Shown piece by piece: positions 55,878-63,265 of a stretch of DNA of 64,000 bases (positions are counted from its first letter, which is position 1; every line of letters starts with the position of its first letter). The notes below the pieces were generated by a model. The model saw nothing but the letters and a program-made list of their open reading frames with translations. It searched no databases and was not told the DNA's origin. Origin of the DNA: Propionibacteriales bacterium (GTDB lineage: Bacteria; Actinomycetota; Actinomycetes; Propionibacteriales; Nocardioidaceae); the NCBI GenBank assembly GCA_026392465.1, contig JAPLCA010000016.1, positions 93,299 to 157,298 of the forward strand. Direction: 5' to 3'. Position numbers and translations under genes: made by a program.

Positions 55878-56603
55878 GTGACCAGCGCATCCCGCCGTCC
55901 CCTGCCCGTCGTCCGCGCGACGTCGGCCGTCGTCCTCGCCCTCGTGGCGTCGCTGGTCCTCGGCGCGTGCGGTCTCGTCGACCGCGAGCCGGCACCGGCC
56001 GCCACGCCCACGCCCACCGCGTCGCCCACGGCGGCGTTCAACTCCCAGTTCACGCGCGACGGCACCTTCCAGTCGCACGTCAGGGTCGGCACCCTCGACT
56101 TCGTCTACACGATCTGGCCGACCAAGTCGACGCCCCGGACCAACGAGTGGTACCCGCTGGGCGACAAGTACTTCTCCTTCACGCTGCAGGCGTACGACCT
56201 GTCCCGCAAGCTGCGCGACCCGTTCCGCACGAAGCGCCGCGCCTACCTCGGGAAGATCCAGGTGTCCTCGGCCACGACCACGTCGTCGGGCGACGTCGAG
56301 AACCCGTACACGCTCGACGCCGACGCCCGTCGGATCACCTTCGACCCGGAGCCGGTCGCCTCGCGCTACGGCATGCTGATCACGTCGCCGAAGGGCGCCT
56401 TCGAGCTGCGCAACCAGAAGATCGGCCCGCTCGCCATGGACACCAAGGGCGTCACCCTGACCTTCAAGGCGACGGTCTGGATCCAGCGCCGCGCCGGCAG
56501 CCGCGAGTACGTGCCCGAGCTGGTGACGCAGGAGGTGCCGATCGCGATCTTCGCCTCGAAGACCCCCACCGAGGCCCAGAAGATCCCGATCAACGCCAAC
56601 TGA
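55878..56603 (+). CDS. Hypothetical lipoprotein
   Basis: A 241-aa predicted lipoprotein: basic start, hydrophobic stretch VVLALVASLVLGAC with the lipobox LGAC (Cys near residue 29), a short Pro/Thr/Ala-rich spacer, then a beta-rich domain with GTLDFVYTIWPTKSTPRTNEW and KYFSFTLQAYDLSRKLRD. I do not recognise the family. The GTG at 55878 has GGAAG upstream and follows the GT2 gene by 43 nt, so it may be a dedicated outer-surface partner of the polysaccharide synthase. Confidence 0.75.
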   Translation: MTSASRRPLPVVRATSAVVLALVASLVLGACGLVDREPAPAATPTPTASPTAAFNSQFTRDGTFQSHVRVGTLDFVYTIWPTKSTPRTNEWYPLGDKYFSFTLQAYDLSRKLRDPFRTKRRAYLGKIQVSSATTTSSGDVENPYTLDADARRITFDPEPVASRYGMLITSPKGAFELRNQKIGPLAMDTKGVTLTFKATVWIQRRAGSREYVPELVTQEVPIAIFASKTPTEAQKIPINAN

Positions 56604-56636
56604 GGTCGGACGAGGGCGTCGGAGCGGCTGGACCGC

Positions 56637-57818
56637 TCAGGCGTCCTCGGCCATGCGGTACCCGACGCCGCGCACGGTCTCGATCCACCGCGGGGTGGTG
56701 CTGGAGTCGCCGAGCTTGCGGCGCACGTTCGCCATGTGCACCTCGACGGCGCGCTTGTCGGCCTCGTTCACGAAGTACGTCGTGACGTAGTTCTGACCCC
56801 GCAGGGTCAGGACGAGGTCGGCCTTGCTGCGCACCCGACGACCGGTCGCCATCAGCGAGGCGACGAGGTCGAACTCGGTCCGGGTCAGGTCGACGGTGCG
56901 GCCGTCGACCGTGACCGTGCGCGTGTCGACGTTGACCGCGAGACCGTTGCAACGCATCCAGGCGTCGTTGCCCGTCTGGGCCGGCGGCGGGGCGCCGGCG
57001 TGGACGGCGGGAGCGTGGCTCACCGCGTGCGCGCCCGGCGACGGGTGGGTCGGGTAGGCGGGGCCGGGGTCGGCCGGCGGGGCCATCGGCTGGGGCGCTG
57101 CCTGGTACCGCGGCCCCGGGTCGGTGTACGGCGCCTGCTGCTGCGGCACGTCGCCGTAGCGGCCCTCGGGGTACGACGGCGCCGGGGGCTGGCGGTCGTA
57201 GGTCTGCTCGGGGTACGACGGCTCCGCGTACGACGGTTCCCGAGGCGCCGGGGGCTGCACGGGGTACGAGGCCGGCGCCGGGTGGCGGGCCACGTCCTGG
57301 TGGGGCCGCTCGTACTGCGGCGTCTCCGCCGGGGTCGGCGCAGGACGACCCTGGACCTGCTGCGGGAGGTCCTGCGTCGCCGACGGCGGCGTCGAGGCGA
57401 CACCGTTCGGCGCGGGCTCGAAGCCCTCGACGTCGACATGGTGGCGCGGTCGGCGCATGACCGACTCGATCCGGGCCCGCAGCTCGCGGGGCCGGAACGG
57501 CTTCACGAGGTAGTCGTCGGCACCGGAGTCCAGACCCTGCACGACGTCGATCTCGTCGTCGAGCCCGGTCAGCATGATGATGTAGGTGGCGCTGAACTCG
57601 CGGATCAGCTTGGCGGCCGCGAAGCCGTCCATGCCGGGCATGTTCACGTCGAGCGTCGTGAGCACGGGTTCGTACGCCCGCACCGCCTCGACACCCTCTG
57701 GACCGTCCTTCGTCAGGACGACCTCGAAACCGCTCCGGACGAGGATCGTCCGGAGCAGATGCCGGACGTCCGCGTCATCCTCGATGACGACGGCGATCGG
57801 CGCGCCACTCTCTCCCAT
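56637..57818 (-). CDS. OmpR-type response regulator with long proline-rich linker
   Basis: A 393-aa regulator: receiver domain (about 8-125) with VVIEDDADVR, phosphoacceptor D57 in LDVNMPGMDG and K in LVKPFRPREL; then an unusual linker of about 160 residues rich in Pro, Tyr, Gln and Ala (repeats such as YAEPSYPEQTYDRQPPAPSY); then a winged-helix domain (about 295-390) with LTRTEFDLVASLMATGRRV and RTVRGVGYRMAE. Typical relatives are about 230 aa. The ATG at 57818 follows TACGCT by 6 nt. It has no adjacent kinase on its strand; the orphan kinase at 51416 is a candidate partner. Confidence 0.88.
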   Translation of the reverse strand: MGESGAPIAVVIEDDADVRHLLRTILVRSGFEVVLTKDGPEGVEAVRAYEPVLTTLDVNMPGMDGFAAAKLIREFSATYIIMLTGLDDEIDVVQGLDSGADDYLVKPFRPRELRARIESVMRRPRHHVDVEGFEPAPNGVASTPPSATQDLPQQVQGRPAPTPAETPQYERPHQDVARHPAPASYPVQPPAPREPSYAEPSYPEQTYDRQPPAPSYPEGRYGDVPQQQAPYTDPGPRYQAAPQPMAPPADPGPAYPTHPSPGAHAVSHAPAVHAGAPPPAQTGNDAWMRCNGLAVNVDTRTVTVDGRTVDLTRTEFDLVASLMATGRRVRSKADLVLTLRGQNYVTTYFVNEADKRAVEVHMANVRRKLGDSSTTPRWIETVRGVGYRMAEDA

Positions 57819-57824
57819 GCGGCG

Positions 57825-57830
57825 AGCGTA
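57825..57830 (-). promoter_or_regulatory. Candidate -10 element for response regulator
   Basis: TACGCT on the minus strand, 6 nt before the ATG at 57818. Confidence 0.4.
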
Positions 57831-57879
57831 GCAACGACTGGGTCCGCCGCAGGACGAACCGTGTCCGGTGCGGGCGATG

Positions 57880-58866
57880 TCACCAACCGGCCGCGCGCGC
57901 CAGGTCCAGTGCTCGATCGGCCCACCACTGCCCCGCCGGAGGCCCGCCGTTGCAGGATCCGTCGCTCTCCCCGGGCGGCTTGATCCACAGGAAGGCGTCG
58001 AGCGAACCCTCCCCCGCGGCCGGCGTCCGACCCAGCGCGCGACCCGACGGGTTGCACCACTCGCCGTCGGCGCCGTTGCCGTTGCGTCCCGTGTCGATCA
58101 CGTAGTGACTGCCGCCCAGCGCCTTCGAGACGGCCTCCGCGTAGGCCTGCTCCCGCGCGTCGTCGGCGTAGAACGAGACGTTGGTGGCGAACCCGCGCGC
58201 GTCGCCCACGCCGGCGCGCTCGAGCCGCGAGGCCATCTCCTGCGGCTGCACCCAGTCCGAGTGCCCGCCGTCGACGTAGGTGGTGACGTGGGCGTCGGCG
58301 AGGGTGTCGACCGCGTCGTGCAGCAGCGCGAGCCGGCTGTCGGCGTCGGCGCACTGGCCGGCATCAGCCACGGCGTCGGGCTCGAGGACCGCGACTGTCG
58401 TGCCGATGCCCCGTGCACCGTCCGCGACGGCACCGACCCAGTCCCGGTACGCCGCCGGGGGCAGGCCACCGGCCGACTCCCCGCCCTGGCAGTCGCGGTC
58501 GGCGATCCCGTAGACCACGAGCAGGGCGACCCGGTCGGCGTCGCGCGCCGCGGTCGCGATACGTCGGACGTGCGCCTCCACCTGCTGCTGCGGCCACGCC
58601 TCGGGCGTCAGCCAGATCGCCGTCGGCGTGTCGGCCACGCGGCGCAGCACCGTGGCGTCGTCGCCGGACGCCGCGTCCGCCGCCTGGCGCGCCTGCGAGT
58701 GCGGGTCGACGTACACGCGCCCGGACGCGAAGGGGTTCGAGCTCTGCGCCCCCGCGGGCCAGAACGGGAGGGAGACCCCGAGCAGGTGCAGCACGACCGA
58801 GACCGCCACGGCGGCAGCGACCGCCCCGGCGGCCAGCTCCCAGCGACGCGAGTGCGACGACTGCAC
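57880..58866 (-). CDS. Glycoside hydrolase family 6 glucanase
   Basis: A 328-aa GH6 enzyme (beta-1,4-glucanase/cellobiohydrolase family) with an N-terminal signal anchor (about 10-36). Catalytic and binding landmarks are intact: LLVVYGIADRDCQGGESAGG (proton-network Asp), TVAVLEPDAVAD (catalytic acid), YVDGGHSDW, WCNPSGRALG and the hallmark LWIKPPGESDGSC. Cellulose-synthesising bacteria often need such a glucanase for export or trimming. It has no cellulose-binding module, which argues against plant cellulose degradation. The GTG at 58866 has GGGAGGG upstream. Confidence 0.9.
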   Translation of the reverse strand: MQSSHSRRWELAAGAVAAAVAVSVVLHLLGVSLPFWPAGAQSSNPFASGRVYVDPHSQARQAADAASGDDATVLRRVADTPTAIWLTPEAWPQQQVEAHVRRIATAARDADRVALLVVYGIADRDCQGGESAGGLPPAAYRDWVGAVADGARGIGTTVAVLEPDAVADAGQCADADSRLALLHDAVDTLADAHVTTYVDGGHSDWVQPQEMASRLERAGVGDARGFATNVSFYADDAREQAYAEAVSKALGGSHYVIDTGRNGNGADGEWCNPSGRALGRTPAAGEGSLDAFLWIKPPGESDGSCNGGPPAGQWWADRALDLARAAGW

Positions 58867-59005
58867 CTCGACCCTCCCTCTCGGACCGGCACCCGGTCAC
58901 GCGCTGAGGATACTGGCCTCCGCCTCATCGTGCGGGCCGACGGTCCCGACGGATCGAGGACCTTCGACCCTCGTCAAACCGGGGATCACGACGCGGCCGC
59001 CGCAC

Positions 59006-59011
59006 TAGAAT
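59006..59011 (+). promoter_or_regulatory. Candidate -10 element
   Basis: TAGAAT, about 49 nt before the ATG at 59060. A short hairpin (GGAGCCGT/ACGGCTCC, 59028-59045) and a GGAGGGAG ribosome site lie in the leader. Confidence 0.4.
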
Positions 59012-59059
59012 CGCGGGGGGAGACACAGGAGCCGTCCACGGCTCCGGAGGGAGATCGTC

Positions 59060-60439
59060 ATGTCCGACGTGCGCACGCGCGTGCCCGCGCCCCGGCTGCT
59101 GCTCGGGATCCTCGCCGTCGTCGCGCTGCTCCTCGGACTCGTCGCCCCCGTCCAGGCCGACGAGACCGGTCGCGTCCGTGGTGCGATCACCGAGGCCGGC
59201 ACCGGCCGTCCGGTCAAGGACGTCACCGTCACCGTGTTCGACGCGTCGTGGCGGCAGAAGACGTCCTTCCGCACGAGCGGCGGCTACGCCACGCCGTGGC
59301 TGGCACCCGGCACCTACTACCTCCGCGTGAGCGACCGCCGCCCGCGCTGGGACGTGAACGCCCGTGTCTCCCGCGACGTGAAGGTCGTCGTGCGCGGCGG
59401 CAGCACGACCATCGCCAACATCAGCATGGCGCGCGGCGCGAGCATCACCGGCCGCATCTCCAAGGGCCCGGCCCGGGGGCGGGTCCTGGCCGGCGGCGCC
59501 CGGGTCACCGCGGTCACCCGCGACGGCACGGCGTACACCGTCACGGCCGACCGCCGCGGCGGGTTCGCGATCGGGGGCCTGCCGGCCGGCAGCTACTCGG
59601 TGTTCGTGTGGGACGCCCGCCAGAGGTGGGTCGGCCGGAGCCTCTGGGTCAGCGGGCTGCGTCAGGGCCGCAACCGCGACGTCCGCATCGCCCTCGGCAC
59701 GCGCGCCGGCACGCTCGTCGGCGACCTGTACGCCGGCCAGACGGGTGTGCGGTCCGCCGTCACCCTGACCCTCGTGAACCGCTCGACCGGACAGTGGTGG
59801 GTCGTGCGCGCTCGTGGCGGCGCGTTCACCGCGAAGGGCCTCGCCCCCGGCCGCTACGACGCGATCATCCCGGGCGTGCAGGGCTACGCCGGGGCTCGGG
59901 TGCATCTCGCCGGCACCGTCCGCGCCGGCAGCACCACGGCGACCTCCGCTCGACTCACCCGCGTCGGAGGCCGGATCGTCGGGCAGGTGAAGGACGCCAC
60001 GTCCAACGAGCCGCTCGCCGGGGTCAAGGCGCTGCTCTTCGACGACAACGGCACACGCATCGGGTCCGCGACCAGCGAGGCCGACGGGGTCTTCCGGCTC
60101 GGCGGCACCCTGCCCACGAAGCCCTGCTGGCTGACCCTCGTGCTGCAGGTCGAGCAGCCCATCAAGGGCCAGAAGTACCACAAGCTCACCGTCTCCGGCC
60201 TCGGGTCGAAGATCGGCACCGTCGTCTCGGCGGCCCAGCCGACGGTGAACGGGGGCCCCTGCCGCAGCGTCAACGCACCCGCCGGCGGGGCGTTCGGCCT
60301 CGTCCGCGACGGTGCTCCCGCCCCGACGCCCACTCCCACGGCGTCGCCCAGCCCGACCGCCTCGCCCAGCCCGACGGTCTCGCCCACCCCGACGGTCACG
60401 CCGACCCCCACCGCCTCGCCCACGCCGACGGCCGGCTGA
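59060..60439 (+). CDS. Secreted carboxypeptidase-regulatory-like repeat protein
   Basis: A 459-aa exported protein: signal peptide (about 1-34), then four tandem beta-sandwich modules of the CarboxypepD_reg type (about 38-120, 125-210, 215-300, 305-390), recognisable from repeats of GRVRGAITEAGTGRPVKDVTV, GGRIVGQVKDATSNEPLAG and LPAGSYSVFVWD, and a Pro/Thr/Ser-rich tail (TPTPTASPSPT repeats). No enzyme domain and no membrane anchor. Such proteins are structural or adhesive surface modules. Neighbouring GH6 and GT2 genes suggest an extracellular matrix role (inference). It ends before a strong terminator. Confidence 0.8.
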   Translation: MSDVRTRVPAPRLLLGILAVVALLLGLVAPVQADETGRVRGAITEAGTGRPVKDVTVTVFDASWRQKTSFRTSGGYATPWLAPGTYYLRVSDRRPRWDVNARVSRDVKVVVRGGSTTIANISMARGASITGRISKGPARGRVLAGGARVTAVTRDGTAYTVTADRRGGFAIGGLPAGSYSVFVWDARQRWVGRSLWVSGLRQGRNRDVRIALGTRAGTLVGDLYAGQTGVRSAVTLTLVNRSTGQWWVVRARGGAFTAKGLAPGRYDAIIPGVQGYAGARVHLAGTVRAGSTTATSARLTRVGGRIVGQVKDATSNEPLAGVKALLFDDNGTRIGSATSEADGVFRLGGTLPTKPCWLTLVLQVEQPIKGQKYHKLTVSGLGSKIGTVVSAAQPTVNGGPCRSVNAPAGGAFGLVRDGAPAPTPTPTASPSPTASPSPTVSPTPTVTPTPTASPTPTAG

Positions 60440-60473
60440 CCCCGTTCGACCAGGCAGCCCGACGACGCGGCAC

Positions 60474-60516
60474 CACGACGAGGGGCCCCGGCACGATGCC
60501 GGGGCCCCTCGTCGTG
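60474..60516. terminator. Bidirectional terminator
   Basis: Perfect 20-bp inverted repeat (60474-60493 and 60497-60516) with a CGA loop, between the repeat protein and the convergent prs gene. Confidence 0.8.
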
Positions 60517-60523
60517 CGGTGGC

Positions 60524-61498
60524 TCAGCTGAACAGGCTGGTGACCGACCCGTCCTCGAACACGGCGGCGGTGGCCTGGGCCAGCAGCGGCGCGATCGAGA
60601 GGACGGTCAGCGAGTCGAAGCGCTGCTCGTCCGACAGCGGCAGCGTGTTGGTGACGACCACCTCGCGGGCGACCGAGTTCTTGAGACGGTCGACCGCCGG
60701 ACCCGAGAACACGGCGTGCGTCGCCGCGATGACCACGTCGGCCGCGCCGTCGGCCTTCAGCGCCTCGGCGGCCTGGACGATGGTGCCGCCGGTGTCGATG
60801 AGGTCGTCGACGAGGATGCAGGTGCGGCCCTCGACCTCGCCGACCACGCGGTTGGCCTTGGACTCGTTCGGGCGACGCGGGTCGCGGGTCTTGTGGATGA
60901 ACGCCAGCGGCGCGCCGCCGAGGGCGTTGGCCCACGACTCCGCCACCTTGATGCGTCCGGCGTCGGGCGAGACGACCGCGAGCGGCTGGTCGCCGTAGTT
61001 GTTCTTGACGTACCGGGTGAGGATCGGCATGGCCAGCAGGTGGTCGACCGGGCCGTCGAAGTAGCCCTGGATCTGGGCCGTGTGCAGGTCGACGGTCATC
61101 AGCCGGTCGGCGCCGGCCGCGGTGAAGAGGTCGGCCATGAGGCGGGCCGAGATCGGCTCGCGACCGAGGTGCTTCTTGTCCTGGCGGGCGTAGCCGTAGA
61201 ACGGGAGGATCACCGTGATGCGCTTGGCCGACGCGCGCTTCAGGGCGTCGATCATGATGAGCTGCTCCATGATCGCCTCGTTGATCGGCGCGGAGTGGCT
61301 CTGGATGACGAAGGCGTCGCTGCCGCGGACCGACTCGTCGAAGCGGACGTAGATCTCGCCGTTGGCGAAGTCGTACGCCGTCGTGGGCACCAGCGGCACC
61401 TCGAGCAGGTTCGCGACCTCCTCGGCGAGCACGGGGTGAGCACGACCCGAGAAGAGCATGATCTTCTTGGTCGGCGTCTTCTTGAGCAGGTCACTCAC
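60524..61498 (-). CDS. prs: Ribose-phosphate diphosphokinase
   Basis: PRPP synthetase (324 aa), making PRPP from ribose-5-P and ATP for nucleotides, His and Trp. ATP-loop FSGRAHPVLAEEVA, flexible loop YARQDKKHLGREPISA, MTVDLHTAQIQGYFD and the PRPP loop CILVDDLIDTGGTI are present. The GTG at 61498 overlaps the glmU end by 8 nt; the glmU-prs order is conserved in actinobacteria. Confidence 0.97.
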   Translation of the reverse strand: MSDLLKKTPTKKIMLFSGRAHPVLAEEVANLLEVPLVPTTAYDFANGEIYVRFDESVRGSDAFVIQSHSAPINEAIMEQLIMIDALKRASAKRITVILPFYGYARQDKKHLGREPISARLMADLFTAAGADRLMTVDLHTAQIQGYFDGPVDHLLAMPILTRYVKNNYGDQPLAVVSPDAGRIKVAESWANALGGAPLAFIHKTRDPRRPNESKANRVVGEVEGRTCILVDDLIDTGGTIVQAAEALKADGAADVVIAATHAVFSGPAVDRLKNSVAREVVVTNTLPLSDEQRFDSLTVLSIAPLLAQATAAVFEDGSVTSLFS

Positions 61499-62948
61499 CG
61501 GCGGTCTCCTCGGCGCTTGCGTCGGCTGGGGCAGCGGCGTCGGCGGAGGGGGTGCCCGGCCGCTTGCGCTGCACCCACCCGTCTATGGTCCTCTGTGACC
61601 CGGAGCTCACGGCCAGCGCCCCCGGCGGGACGTCCTCGCGGACGATCGTCCCCGCCCCGGTGAAGGCTCCGTCGCCGATCGTCACGGGTGCGACGAACAC
61701 GTTGTCCGAGCCGGTCCGGGCGTGCCGGCCGACGACCGTGCGGTGCTTGTGCACGCCGTCGTAGTTGGCCGTGATCGTGCCTGCGCCGATGTTGGTGCCC
61801 TCGCCGATCTCGGCGTCGCCGACGTAGCTCAGGTGCGGGACCTTCGCGCCCTCGCCGAGGGTCGCGTTCTTGACCTCGACGAACGTGCCGATCTTGCCGC
61901 GCGCGCCCAGCTCGGCACCGGGGCGCAGGTAGGCGAACGGGCCGACGCTCGCGCCCGGCCCGACGACCGCGTCGGAGCCGTGGGTGCGGACGACGCTGGC
62001 GCCGTCGCCGACCTCGACGTTGCGCAGGGTGGTGTCGGGCCCGATCGTGGCCCCCTCCCCCACCGTCGTCGCCCCGAGCAGCTGGGTGCCGGGGTGCAGG
62101 ACCGTGTCGGCGCCGAGGGTCACGTCGGAGTCGATCCAGGTCGTGGCGGGGTCGACGATCGTCACGCCCTGGCGCATCCAGTGCTCCGTGGTGCGCCGGT
62201 TCAGCTCGGCGGCCAGCTCGGCCAGCTGCACCCGGTCGTTGACGCCCTTCGTCTGCCAGACGTCCTCCAGCACGTGCGCCCCGACGGGACGGCCCTCGCG
62301 GACGGCCGTGGCGACGATGTCGGTGAGGTACAGCTCGCCCTGCGCGTTGTCGGTGTCGAGCCTGCGTGTCGCGTGGTCGAGGAAGACGGCGTCGACGGCC
62401 AGGATGCCGCTGTTGACCTCGCGGACGCGACGCTCGTCGTCGGTGGCGTCCTTGTGCTCGCGGATCGCCGTGACGGCGCCGTCGCCGTCGCGCAGGATGC
62501 GGCCGTAGCCCGTGGGGTCGGGCTGCTCCGCCGTGAGGATGGTGACGGCCCGCCCCTCGTGGGTGTGGTCGAGCAGCAGCGTCGACAGCGTCTGGGCGGT
62601 CAGCAGGGGGACGTCGCCGTAGGTGACGAGCACGGTGCCCTCGGGCACGTCGTCGAGGGCGTCGAGCGCGACGCGCACGGCGTGGCCGGTGCCGCGCTGC
62701 TCCTCCTGGACCGCCTGCACGACGCCGGCGTCGTGCGCGGTGACGGCGGCGGACACCTGCTCGCGGTCGTGCCCGACGACCGCGACCACCCGCGCCGCGC
62801 CGACCTGCCGGACGGCCTCCAGCGCATGGACGAGCATGCTGCGCCCGCCGAGCTCGTGCAGCACCTTGGCGGTGCGCGACTTCATGCGGGTCCCCGCGCC
62901 TGCGGCGAGGACGATCGCGGTCACGGGCGACGAGGAGGTCTCAGGCAC
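61491..62948 (-). CDS. glmU: Bifunctional UDP-GlcNAc pyrophosphorylase/GlcN-1-P acetyltransferase
   Basis: A 485-aa bifunctional enzyme giving UDP-GlcNAc for peptidoglycan. The uridyltransferase domain has IVLAAGAGTRMKS, then YGDVPLL; the left-handed beta-helix domain carries the hexapeptide repeats, RPGAELGARGKIGTFVEVKN and GAGTITANYDGVHKHRT. A disordered Ala/Asp/Glu tail follows. The frame is open far upstream, but GTG 62948 is chosen: it gives the family start, and TACACT ends exactly 7 nt before it. Confidence 0.95.
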   Translation of the reverse strand: MPETSSSPVTAIVLAAGAGTRMKSRTAKVLHELGGRSMLVHALEAVRQVGAARVVAVVGHDREQVSAAVTAHDAGVVQAVQEEQRGTGHAVRVALDALDDVPEGTVLVTYGDVPLLTAQTLSTLLLDHTHEGRAVTILTAEQPDPTGYGRILRDGDGAVTAIREHKDATDDERRVREVNSGILAVDAVFLDHATRRLDTDNAQGELYLTDIVATAVREGRPVGAHVLEDVWQTKGVNDRVQLAELAAELNRRTTEHWMRQGVTIVDPATTWIDSDVTLGADTVLHPGTQLLGATTVGEGATIGPDTTLRNVEVGDGASVVRTHGSDAVVGPGASVGPFAYLRPGAELGARGKIGTFVEVKNATLGEGAKVPHLSYVGDAEIGEGTNIGAGTITANYDGVHKHRTVVGRHARTGSDNVFVAPVTIGDGAFTGAGTIVREDVPPGALAVSSGSQRTIDGWVQRKRPGTPSADAAAPADASAEETAGE

Positions 62949-62955
62949 GCCCGCC

Positions 62956-62961
62956 AGTGTA
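62956..62961 (-). promoter_or_regulatory. Candidate -10 element for glmU
   Basis: TACACT on the minus strand, 7 nt before the GTG at 62948. Confidence 0.5.
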
Positions 62962-63015
62962 CGGAGCCACCCGGCCCACCCTCCCCTTCCACCATCCCTC
63001 ACTGAGCGGAGCGAT

Positions 63016-63229
63016 CCGCTGGTCGAGTAGCAAAGGGTTCCGCTGGTCGAGTAGCGGCCACGCGCGACGAAGGAGCGTCGTGGCCGCGTATCGAGACCAC
63101 CCGGCAACGGCCCAGCGCGGACCGGCTCCCAGCGACCGTCCAGAGTGGTCTCGATACGCACGGGCGACGCTCGTACCGCCCCCGCAAGCGGGAGGTGCCC
63201 CCAGCGGCTCCGCGCTACTCGACCAGCGG
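63016..63229. repeat. 13E12-associated inverted repeat element
   Basis: CCGCTGGTCGAGTAGC occurs at 63016-63031 and 63040-63055 and inverted at 63214-63229. GTATCGAGACCAC (from 63088) recurs inverted as GTGGTCTCGATAC (63145-63157). A GGCCACG/CGTGGCC hairpin sits between. These words are familiar from actinobacterial genomes beside 13E12-type HNH genes. Confidence 0.65.
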
Positions 63230-63253
63230 GAGGGTGGTGTCGGAGGGGGTGCC

Positions 63254-63259
63254 TAGGTT
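63254..63259 (+). promoter_or_regulatory. Candidate -10 element for the 13E12 gene
   Basis: TAGGTT ending 6 nt before the ATG at 63266. Confidence 0.4.
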
Positions 63260-63265
63260 GGAACT

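Larger units (their letters stand above)
62949..63265. other. Gene-free spacer before the 13E12 gene
   Basis: 317 nt holding the glmU -10 and a set of direct and inverted repeats (next entries). No gene is supported; an ORF crossing it in the glmU frame is an upstream extension without family similarity. Confidence 0.6.

Noticed and set aside
57880..58866. Plant-cellulose degradation locus
   Set aside because: GH6 is alone, membrane-anchored, and without a binding module or other cellulases; it sits with a polysaccharide synthase and regulators.
57868..60531. An 887-codon open frame on the plus strand
   Set aside because: Antisense to GH6 and out of frame with the repeat protein; low-complexity Arg/Pro/His shadow.
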